64,000 nucleotides of DNA from the NCBI GenBank assembly GCA_002989075.1, contig PSQN01000003.1:813366-877365 (forward strand). Reading direction: 5' to 3'. This document shows, piece by piece, positions 48,501 to 55,701 of the stretch. Under the pieces are notes generated by a model, which ran no database searches, was not told the origin of the DNA, and saw nothing but the letters and a program-made list of their open reading frames with translations. The position numbers and the translations under genes are program-made. Numbering within the stretch: the stretch's first letter is position 1; the number at the start of each line of letters is the position of its first letter. This stretch comes from Arthonia radiata (taxonomy: Eukaryota; Ascomycota; Arthoniomycetes; Arthoniales; Arthoniaceae).

Positions 48501-49212
48501 GGTAGACTGCCCGTGTGAACAGTCCAATGAACGTGTCTCGCTCAGATGTTGTCTGGAAGACTCTTGCCAGTCGCAGCTTCATCACCTTTGTCATTGCATC
48601 CAATGCGCCCTGCACCTGCGCGCCAGAATCCCAAGCTCCTGGATCTTTCTTTGCTTTGCCGCCCTTGCCACCTCTGCCCCGGATGGCCGATGCCGATGTG
48701 GACGCAGACTTCTCCGCAGCCTTTGCTTCTATCGCTGCGACCGACCATTGCAGTAGAAATCCGTACGCCTCCAGTAGTTGCTTGTGTTGCTGGAGTACCG
48801 TTTCTGCGTCGTCTGTTTCATTGTGGATGATGTCGGCTTCAGCAGCGAGACCGGACACAACGATGTCCAGAATCTTGCCAAGCGCTGTGGGTGGAAGATG
48901 GGATGAAGACCTTGTTTGCGATAAGCGCGGACTGTCAGCTTCTTGAGTGTATTCGTTGGGGTCGGTGGGATAATACTTTAGCAAGAACTGGAGCGTGTCG
49001 AAATGGCTGCTGTTGAGAAGCGCATCAGGGTTCTCTGTAACAGCGTCGACGATAGGGTTCAATGCGCCATTGATGATTGGGCTCGTGAAACCTTCTGAAT
49101 CTTGTTCGCATTCGACGAGCGACGAGTCGGCCTCGGGTGTTTCGACAGATTGTGGGTCGGCGAGGTATTCTTTGAGGCTGTTATTGATGTCAAAATCCAC
49201 GCGTTCGCCCAT
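45583..49212 (-). CDS. cnd1: Condensin complex subunit 1 (Cnd1/Ycs4/CAP-D2)
   Basis: Single-exon protein of 1,209 residues, typical in length for fungal condensin subunit 1. It is the HEAT-repeat subunit that, with Cnd3/CAP-G and the kleisin, loads the SMC2-SMC4 motor on mitotic chromosomes. The N-terminal conserved domain (about 70-250) and a long alpha-helical HEAT array are visible. The Cnd1 signature region at about 960-1150 includes VMEICSNNTAYPDANLQAVA, LITILERSKDPITRSNVVIALGDMAV and YRRLSDQDTSVKRTCLMTL. Two acidic or charged linkers (around 490-550 and 870-950) separate the HEAT blocks. The Met at 49212 begins MGERVDFDINNSLKEYL, which reads as a natural N-terminus. It is divergent from cdc7 across 276 bp. 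Confidence 0.95.
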   Translation of the reverse strand: MGERVDFDINNSLKEYLADPQSVETPEADSSLVECEQDSEGFTSPIINGALNPIVDAVTENPDALLNSSHFDTLQFLLKYYPTDPNEYTQEADSPRLSQTRSSSHLPPTALGKILDIVVSGLAAEADIIHNETDDAETVLQQHKQLLEAYGFLLQWSVAAIEAKAAEKSASTSASAIRGRGGKGGKAKKDPGAWDSGAQVQGALDAMTKVMKLRLARVFQTTSERDTFIGLFTRAVYLILESEARVKVVAIRMHSFKVLCIAIKHHGHAYGAQTSIIQSLSYFEHLSEPMAELLHILSDQYDYPQLAEEILRELSTKEFNSNDLKGPKSVSAFVSKLSELAPRAVIKQMTSIAKFLDSESYTLRCSIIDVCCNLIAMLSKQEASEQAENHKAQMNAFFDVLEERFLDINPYCRCRVLQSWVKICDLEAKFPKRRQTATTLAARSLEDKSSNVRRNAVKLLGNLVSTHPFSVLHGGQLAFTEWHDRLETVDAELQKLKPPEDSPGLGEKSGDKVDDALLDDATEAGGERPAEPKEMSDEEKQAAMKKAAEEAATSEAVGKLQLTRRYYLEALAFIEVLHIATPAIVQLLLSKNKSEVIESMDFFMIADAYRIETARDGIRKMLHLIWTKGNSDEGKGVQTHLIECYKSIFFSAPDSFSQNDAANYIARNMISLTFGASLSELTSLEQLLCTMMKGNLISDVVTSKLWQVYGVQRKEISKAQRRGAILVLSMLALADPKIVHEELETMLRIGLGSHGRSDLGLAKYTCIALSRMTPTKKKAKDPKVVFSRLDNEHAVLQRLAAMTMIRSDSKEWYGVAEQAIGAIYTLSKHPDVLCSDIVRDKTKIVFARRQQPKVEEDAHGDQEMQDSSPEEAQNLQKPEAALAQLLSIVGHVAIKQIVHLELCELDFKKRKAERDKEKPAGASPTKQKSEDEAELDLIGGTSEDDFTEAMNHIREHEILYGANSLLSNCGPLVMEICSNNTAYPDANLQAVAAICLAKLMCVSSDYCEKNLPLLITILERSKDPITRSNVVIALGDMAVCFNNLIDENTDFLYRRLSDQDTSVKRTCLMTLTFLILAGQVKVKGQLGEMAKCLEDEDRRIADLSRMFFTELATKDNAVYNQFVDMFSVLSADEDLEEDSFKKILKFLAGFIEKDKHAKQLASKLAARLTRCDDERQWNDVAFALSLLQHKDEDIQKTVQEGFKVVQAAA

Positions 49213-49488
49213 TCTGAGGATCGAAAAAAGCGGACAGCGCTGTGCGCATGGAATGAAGATGGTGGTCGGAGTAGTTGAGACGAAAGAGTGTCAGTGTTGA
49301 CTTTACACCGATTTGGAACTAGCGTTATTTACGACGCGTTTCCACGCGGCAACAGTCCCTCCACCAACGCAAAATGTGATCGATGCGATCCTGCCTCACT
49401 TAGGCCCCCAAATACGACATCTGATATTTTTAGCATGCGCGACACGTCATGAGTCCATCACAACACCCAGCATCCCCCAGTGAGAAGT
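49213..49488. promoter_or_regulatory. Divergent cnd1/cdc7 promoter
   Basis: A stretch of 276 bp between two cell-cycle genes transcribed away from each other. It contains one perfect ACGCGT core (49334-49339) and nearby CGCG-rich words (ACGCGG at 49344, GCGCGACACG near 49436). Confidence 0.55.
49334..49339. promoter_or_regulatory. MCB-like ACGCGT box
   Basis: ACGCGT is the core site of MBF-type (Swi6/Mbp1) G1/S regulators in fungi. It is palindromic, so it could serve both cnd1 and cdc7. A single match can occur by chance. Confidence 0.45.
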
Positions 49489-50892
49489 ATGGCCGCTGTA
49501 GCAAGACAGCCAGACTACCCGCTGTCACACAACCAAGGGCATTACATCTACGAGGACGAATACAACAGCGACAATGACATTTTCATGTCCAGCCGAGAAG
49601 GCGATCCGGAGGAAGACAGTGGTCGGACACAGTCCGCAAACAGCGATGGCGAAGAGAATGGGGAGCTCGAAGATTCCGTGGTCGAGGACATGCGTGGCTT
49701 GGAAGAGAGCTTTCGAGGCTTCACGTCAAATTATCGTCTGATCAATCGAATAGGAGAAGGCACCTTTTCTACAGTATACAAGGCAGAGGACTTGGCATAT
49801 GCAGAACACAGGAACGAATGGGATATTGACGCAAATGAAAAGAAGTACTGGTATTCGCCATCCGGCACGAGGCGAAGGAAGAAGGGACCTCAGCATCGGT
49901 TTGTGGCCATTAAGAAGATTTACGTCACAAGCAGTCCGCAGCGTATATTGAACGAGCTCGAACTCCTTCACGAGCTCAAAGACTGTCCATTCATAGCACC
50001 GCTCATCACAGCCTTCCGAGATCGAGACCAGGTCATTGCCATCCTTCCTTACTTTCGGCATCTCGACTTCCGGCAGTACTTCCGTGAGCTGACGCCCGCC
50101 GACATGCGTATATACTTCCGCTCCCTGTTCACGGCCCTTGTTGCCGTCCACGAAAAGGGCATCATCCATCGCGACATCAAGCCTACCAACTTTCTTTACG
50201 ACACCAATACCAAGCGCGGCGTCCTCGTTGACTTTGGTCTTGCTGAATGGGAAGAAACTGATTATCAACCCTGCGTGTGCGAGCTCGACCGAGAGGAGCA
50301 CCGCTTCAGAGTCCAAAACAGCCACTACCAAACGCGCGAGAAGATTCTTGGCCATCCGAAGGGCGACACACGACCCTCTTTACGGGCAAACCGAGCAGGC
50401 ACGCGCGGCTTCCGAGCACCAGAAGTTCTCTTCAAATGCACTGCGCAAACCACGAAGATCGACATCTGGTCCGCCGGTGTCATCTTGCTGACCATGCTGT
50501 GCAAACGCTTTCCCTTCTTCAATTCCTCGGATGACATCGATGCCGTGATCGAGCTGACAACACTGTTCGGCAAGATGAGGATGCGAAGAGCCGCGCTCCT
50601 TCATGGCCAAGTCTTTGAGATGACCATCCCGACGATCGGGGAGAAGGGTCATACGCTGGAAGCGATCATCGCCTGGAGTCTAGATCGACCGCAGCGTGAC
50701 AAAAAGACCAACAAACATAGCTTGCGACCAGACGAGGTGCCAGTTGTTGAGTTCTTGGACCAGTTACTTCAGCTGGATCCGAGGAAGAGGTTGACAGCAG
50801 AAGATGCCTTGGATCATCCGTTTTTGCAAGAGCGTGACGACGAAGGCAGCGAAGATGAGATGGACGTGCTGGCGCTTAGTGAGGCCAGCTGA
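49489..50892 (+). CDS. cdc7: Cdc7/Hsk1 kinase, catalytic subunit of DDK
   Basis: Single-exon Ser/Thr kinase of 467 residues that fires replication origins by phosphorylating the MCM helicase together with Dbf4. Kinase landmarks: glycine loop IGEGTFSTV from residue 88, VAIKK with K142, HRDIKPTNF with D229, DFGLAEW with D248, GTRGFRAPE from about residue 304. The segment between the glycine loop and the VAIK lysine holds a basic insert (about 30 residues), and another insert follows DFG; Cdc7 kinases are known for such inserts. The C-terminal DPRKRLTAEDALDHPFL is standard for the fold. The start is the ATG at 49489; the frame upstream has no ATG. The acidic N-terminus (about 1-80) is likely disordered. 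Confidence 0.94.
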   Translation: MAAVARQPDYPLSHNQGHYIYEDEYNSDNDIFMSSREGDPEEDSGRTQSANSDGEENGELEDSVVEDMRGLEESFRGFTSNYRLINRIGEGTFSTVYKAEDLAYAEHRNEWDIDANEKKYWYSPSGTRRRKKGPQHRFVAIKKIYVTSSPQRILNELELLHELKDCPFIAPLITAFRDRDQVIAILPYFRHLDFRQYFRELTPADMRIYFRSLFTALVAVHEKGIIHRDIKPTNFLYDTNTKRGVLVDFGLAEWEETDYQPCVCELDREEHRFRVQNSHYQTREKILGHPKGDTRPSLRANRAGTRGFRAPEVLFKCTAQTTKIDIWSAGVILLTMLCKRFPFFNSSDDIDAVIELTTLFGKMRMRRAALLHGQVFEMTIPTIGEKGHTLEAIIAWSLDRPQRDKKTNKHSLRPDEVPVVEFLDQLLQLDPRKRLTAEDALDHPFLQERDDEGSEDEMDVLALSEAS

Positions 50893-51209
50893 CATTCATG
50901 AATGGCGCATGGGACAGACGGCGACGCTTTATACCCATTTCTAGGCGGCACATGTATGCTTGTTATGTTGGACGAATTGCATTGAATATGATTTCTCTTC
51001 AAAAGTCCTTTCAGAGCCCATGTCAGTCTTCTTACAACTCCTTTGAATTCACCGCCCATGTCGATTTTGCTCTGCGAGAGAAGGTGTGGCGGAACAACCA
51101 TAATCCGCGTGATTGCTTACATAATCCACAAAGTCCGCCAACCTCGAAAAGCGCACAACGACAGCCACCTTTGCGCTTCTTACAGATACCCATCCACACA
51201 TCCACAAAC
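50893..51209. other. Intergenic region, cdc7 3' UTR and rpl28 promoter
   Basis: A stretch of 317 bp between two genes on the same strand. Pyrimidine-rich, A/C-rich sequence precedes the rpl28 ATG, as expected for a ribosomal protein leader. I see no other feature. Confidence 0.5.
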
Positions 51210-51996
51210 ATGCCGACCAGACTCACAAAGACGCGGAAACAGTGGGTCTTACTCTATTTACACAATACACGTCAAACTGCGCTCTGCAGCCCTCAACCAT
51301 ACATCTCCCCCATCCCAGAACATTCCCCTTCATACGCGCTTCAAACTCCGCACATCCAACCATCTCACGCTTCAACCCGATCAACTGCTGACATGACCTC
51401 ACAGCCGCGGCCACGTCTCCGCCGGCCACGGCCGCGTCGGCAAGCACCGCAAGCACCCCGGTGGGCGCGGCATGGCAGGTGGCCAGCACCACCACCGCAC
51501 GAACATCGACAAGTACCATCCGGGTTATTTCGGCAAGGTCGGCATGCGCCATTTCCACATGCTGAAGAATCACTACTGGAAGCCGACTGTGAATCTTGAT
51601 AAGGTACGGGTTTTCCACCCAACCGCCGACGAGTTGAAGCTAGTCACACAAGCGGAGCAAGAAGAAAAACGAGACACAGTGACGAGGTTTTCGTGCTTCA
51701 TGGGAGCCGCTGGGACAGAATGATGGGAAGGAGTGGAGTTGTTGTGGTGAACATGGCTGACAACACAGCAGCTCTGGACGCTCGTCCCCGCCGAAACACG
51801 CTCCAAGTACATCGGCCCGAACGCGATGAAAGCCGACACCGCGCCCGTCGTCGACCTGCTACCGCTCGGATACGCGAAGTTGCTGGGGAAGGGCCGCCTG
51901 CCGGAGGTGCCGATCATCGTAAAGGCGCGGTATGTGAGCAAGCTGGCGGAGAAGAAGATCAAGGAGGCGGGTGGGGTGGTGCAGCTTGTGGCGTAG
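51210..51996 (+). CDS. rpl28: 60S ribosomal protein L28 (uL15, L27a)
   Basis: Large-subunit ribosomal protein of 151 residues, from exons 51210-51241, 51405-51603 and 51772-51996. The sequence follows the family from [20 protein letters not shown] to the C-terminal [14 protein letters not shown]. Exon 1 is only 32 nt, a usual layout for fungal ribosomal protein genes. Intron 1 (163 nt, GTGGGT donor) and intron 2 (GTACGG donor) carry CTGAC-type branch sites. Residue 38 is Gln, the position at which yeast rpl28 (cyh2) mutants gain cycloheximide resistance, so this is the sensitive form. The acceptor of exon 3 is a tandem NAGNAG (51766-51771), so an isoform with one extra Gln (152 residues) is possible. 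Confidence 0.96.
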
Positions 51997-52369
51997 ATGA
52001 CATCGAGGATGCGAAGGCATCAGGGATGAGGAGAGAGATACCGCTGACGGGACAGACAGCGGGAAGCGAGAGCAGACACGTGGTTTTCGCTGCGAGAGAA
52101 ATGCGGCAGTACCACAGCATACAGCAAAATGCAACCAGATCGTCAGATCCACAGACCGCGATGTGGAAAAGCGTAACCGTGAAGAATTCAACGCACGCCG
52201 TTCAGATCGTGCTCGACCTCGAGAGGTTCACCTTCGAATGTTCGTCACCTGTCGCTAAAATGCTCTACATTGCATACAATCATCGAATCGTCTGCTGATC
52301 TGCCGTGGAGAGCTTCCCAACCTTGTGTTGTCGCTTTTATCCTGCTCAGCCCACACCACGTCGATCGCT
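51997..52369. other. Intergenic region between convergent rpl28 and sec24
   Basis: A stretch of 373 bp between two stop codons, presumably two facing 3' UTRs. I see no gene or RNA. Confidence 0.5.
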
Positions 52370-55300
52370 TCACCACAACGGGTTCTTCAGCCCGGTCAAG
52401 TTGTCCAAAAGACTCTTCTCCTCCTCGCCTTGCTTCTTTCTTTGCCCCTGCAACTGTTCACACATTAGCTGACGACGCCTGCGCGTAACGACAGGCTCAT
52501 TACTCACCTCAAGCTGCACACCCCGATGCACGGCCACAAGCCAATCGACATAACTCCTCTCCTCTGCATTCCGATCTTCCATCAACAACCGCGCAAACTC
52601 AAACTCGCTGCCATCCATCCCCTGACGTGCCATTTGTAACACGCATCCCTTGCTGCCCCTCGTATCCGCCATATACTGCAACACGTTCCTTACCTGCGCA
52701 TTCAAATGTGTCTCCAGCACCGGCAGCTCCGCCAGATATGGATCGATGCTCTCCAGACTACTCACATTGGCACCAAAAAGATCTTCAAGCAGGTTTGGCG
52801 ACACCTGCGCGTGCAGCCAGAGTATCACCGGCCCTGTCGCTGGATCGATGAGATATGCTCCGCCCTCCTCTACGCGGCCCCATGAACACCGCATCGAATT
52901 TGGCACTTTGAGATGACCACGCTCGTTGGGGAAGCCGTCACCGGGCTCGAGGTTGTGCAGCGCGATCATGCGAGGGTACAGATGCAGACTCAGCTCGGCG
53001 GGACTCATGCCCTTGATGCTGCGCATGTCGAATACCCTCCGGTCCGCTGGCTCGACCCCGCCTTTCAGTGCCCGGGTTTTAAGAAGGCAGAGACTGTACA
53101 TCGCGAACTCTTTCAAGTTCTCAGGCAGGACAAGCTGACCCGGTGGGTGCGAACCGGAGAAGTTGCGGCGGTAGGAGGATAAGATGTCAATCGTTTTTTC
53201 TGTGATCCGGCTGCGAATTTCGCGCAGAATCTTATCGGGCATCTGCTGCGCGGCTTGCTTTGCAAAGAGAGTCACGACCGCATCTTGGTCGACGAGTTTC
53301 ATGGCCGCGAGAGCACCTTCGGAGACGGAGGCGACGGTGTTAGTACAGCGGATGCGGCGCTCGCCCGATGCTGTTGTGTAAAGAAGTGCACTTTGAAAGT
53401 GAGCATCGAGTTTGGGGTCAAGCTTGCCGTCGTAGGAGAAGGAGGCGCCAAAGGCTTTGTCGGCGTCGATAGCGCCGAGCTCGATGTCAGCGCCAAACGT
53501 GTGTTGTGTGAAGTTGCCGAAATAATTCGAGACCTGCAGACCGTTGCTGCAGCGGACTTTGAGCAGCGCCTGGAAACCCGACTCTCGGGTTAGGTTACGT
53601 GTGAGCTCCTTCGCGATGCGAGCATTGTCGCGGGGATAGACGTAGTTGGGGTAATAATACACCTCGCCACCTGTCTTCTCAGCAATATGGCCAATCGAGG
53701 CAATGTCGAGATAGCCGCCTTGAGGTGCAGCGAGGAAGAAGTCAGCACCGATGCCAGCTTCAGTCATGTTTTTGGCGGCTTTGTGGAAGCCTGGATGTTC
53801 AGTGGCGAATACCTTACGTTCGCCTTCTGTGTCTCTAAGCTCTGGCTTTTCCCGCATGAACAAACGACCGGGTCCCCAAGTGGGTAGTGAAGAAAGTGAT
53901 GTGACGAGGCGACCGCCAGTAGGTTTGAGAGCTTCGACTGCGGCATTGACAGCAGGGAGAAGTGCAGGTTCAGGAGCTTTGATCTTGGAGAACATGGACG
54001 GGACTTTGTTCAAAAGTGTGGTGATGGAAGCGCGGCATTCTTGAGGATCGAAAAAGGTGTCGCCAGCTGTGGGAAGGAATGGATCCTCGATATCAGGCAT
54101 GACATACATGTGGGAGTGTTCCGAGCCAGCAGTGAAATTGTAGAAGTGGGTTTCCTTGTCGAAAGTTGCTATCCCAACCTTGGAGCCAGCAGCTAGTTTG
54201 GGAGTACTGACAGTGCCATTGGTCTCACCGTTGGTCTCGCCTTGCTGGTGATCCTTGCCATAAAGCGTTTCCAGGATGCCCTGACAGAATGCCTCCAAGA
54301 ACCCCTTGCTGACAGCTTCCATGCTCACATCAATGAGGAACAGCCACCGCTGGGGCATGGGCTCCTTCGTCCAGTATTCACGCGGCGCCGCGAACTCGAC
54401 GGTACCAAGTGATAGCTCTGGCCTCTGCATCCGGTCAACCCTCGCGCCTGAGGGATCCGTAGGGGCGAAGTAAGATGGGTCCACGTCATTTGGAAATGTA
54501 CACATGTTGCACACAAACTTGTTACCGCCTGATCGGAAGACCATGAATGGGTTGATGTACGCTCGACATCTCCGACACCGGGGCGGGCCTTGATCACCAA
54601 AGTCTATTACTGGCACTGCTGGCTCACCATCCTGTTGCGGCGCAAGCGGTTGTAAGACGAGTCCGAGGGGCACTGAAGTCGCATTGAGCGCTTCTGATGT
54701 AGTCGGGATATTGTTGAGTGTGAGGCGACAGTATTTGGGTGATGAATTGCTCTGATCCACGGCGACGAAAGGTATGCAAGAGGGCGGCGGTAGGTGTTGC
54801 TCCATCGTAGGATAGACATGATCGAGATAGTATTCTGCCGGCGCGTCTCTTGACCATGGTATGCTTGGAACTTGTTCCGGGTCTACCTTGCCTTGCGCCG
54901 ACGTGACGGGTGCACCGTGAAGAGGGGTACCTGCTCTTGCTGGTGCTTGCATGTGTTGCTGAAAGCCTGCAGCTCCCCCAGGTGTACCCGGTTGTGACCA
55001 TGATTGCTGCCCCTGATAGCCCTGAAAGCCCTGCTGTGTCTGCGCATTCTGCTCGTATTGCTGTCCACCAGGAGGAGCCCATTGACCTGCACCTCCCGCT
55101 GGCATCGGCGGAACACCACCACTCGCGGCCCCTACGTCATGATATGCGTGGCGGCCCTTCTTCTTCATCGTGCTTCTGCCACCAGGTTGCCCGTCCATGT
55201 TCATGCCACCCATCTGCGCATTGAGCTGGGACATGTCCGCTCCTGCCGGTGGCTGTCCGGGCTGCTGGAAGTAGCCTTGGTTGGGCTGCGCGCCTTGAGA

Positions 55301-55414
55301 TTGCGAGCCTGGTGTGCCTGGCGGAAATTGATTTGGAGGACCTCCGTGCTGCGGCATGCCTTGGTAGTCTTGCTGAGGTTGCCCACCCCATTGTTGGTTA
55401 GGTTGGTATGCCAT
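52370..55414 (-). CDS. sec24: Sec24, cargo-binding subunit of the COPII coat
   Basis: COPII adaptor that pairs with Sec23 and selects cargo for ER-to-Golgi vesicles. Model: 55414-52508 and 52453-52370, giving 996 residues; read through without the intron, the frame gives 1,014. The N-terminal about 190 residues are Gln/Gly/Pro-rich and disordered, as usual for Sec24. The zinc finger has C280, C283, C302 and C305. The trunk follows (RWLFLIDVSMEAVSKGFLEAFCQGIL is its recognisable start), then beta-sandwich, helical and gelsolin-like regions. The last intron (52454-52507, 54 nt) has a consensus GTGAGT donor, a GCTAAT branch and a CAG acceptor. Because it is 3n long and stop-free, both forms are readable. 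Only the short C-terminus depends on this choice. Confidence 0.94.
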   Translation of the reverse strand: MAYQPNQQWGGQPQQDYQGMPQHGGPPNQFPPGTPGSQSQGAQPNQGYFQQPGQPPAGADMSQLNAQMGGMNMDGQPGGRSTMKKKGRHAYHDVGAASGGVPPMPAGGAGQWAPPGGQQYEQNAQTQQGFQGYQGQQSWSQPGTPGGAAGFQQHMQAPARAGTPLHGAPVTSAQGKVDPEQVPSIPWSRDAPAEYYLDHVYPTMEQHLPPPSCIPFVAVDQSNSSPKYCRLTLNNIPTTSEALNATSVPLGLVLQPLAPQQDGEPAVPVIDFGDQGPPRCRRCRAYINPFMVFRSGGNKFVCNMCTFPNDVDPSYFAPTDPSGARVDRMQRPELSLGTVEFAAPREYWTKEPMPQRWLFLIDVSMEAVSKGFLEAFCQGILETLYGKDHQQGETNGETNGTVSTPKLAAGSKVGIATFDKETHFYNFTAGSEHSHMYVMPDIEDPFLPTAGDTFFDPQECRASITTLLNKVPSMFSKIKAPEPALLPAVNAAVEALKPTGGRLVTSLSSLPTWGPGRLFMREKPELRDTEGERKVFATEHPGFHKAAKNMTEAGIGADFFLAAPQGGYLDIASIGHIAEKTGGEVYYYPNYVYPRDNARIAKELTRNLTRESGFQALLKVRCSNGLQVSNYFGNFTQHTFGADIELGAIDADKAFGASFSYDGKLDPKLDAHFQSALLYTTASGERRIRCTNTVASVSEGALAAMKLVDQDAVVTLFAKQAAQQMPDKILREIRSRITEKTIDILSSYRRNFSGSHPPGQLVLPENLKEFAMYSLCLLKTRALKGGVEPADRRVFDMRSIKGMSPAELSLHLYPRMIALHNLEPGDGFPNERGHLKVPNSMRCSWGRVEEGGAYLIDPATGPVILWLHAQVSPNLLEDLFGANVSSLESIDPYLAELPVLETHLNAQVRNVLQYMADTRGSKGCVLQMARQGMDGSEFEFARLLMEDRNAEERSYVDWLVAVHRGVQLEVSNEPVVTRRRRQLMCEQLQGQRKKQGEEEKSLLDNLTGLKNPLW

Positions 55415-55701
55415 TGTGTGCGTGCGACTGTGGGAATGGTGCTACCGTGGAGGAGATATGAGGTAGGGCATGTTGCGAGGAGCCGAGCGCAGACTCGATT
55501 GCTGCACAGGAGGCGAAGGATTCACGCAGAGCAACGCGCGTTCACCTAACTTGTCGATTTGGTCTCCGTTTGTGCCTGGACTTTCCAATCCACGCTTCGA
55601 TGCCAGGATGTTTCAGAGTTGGAGGATCACGACACTCCACATTGGGTAACAACGACCTCTGTAGAAATCGAAGAAAGTTGTTGCACTCGTCCGAAATCCG
55701 C

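Noticed and set aside
49726-50355. 209-codon open frame antisense to cdc7
   Set aside because: It mirrors the kinase coding region and has no family resemblance.
55004-55549. 181-codon open frame antisense to the sec24 N-terminus
   Set aside because: It arises from the Gln/Gly/Pro-rich low-complexity codons of sec24.
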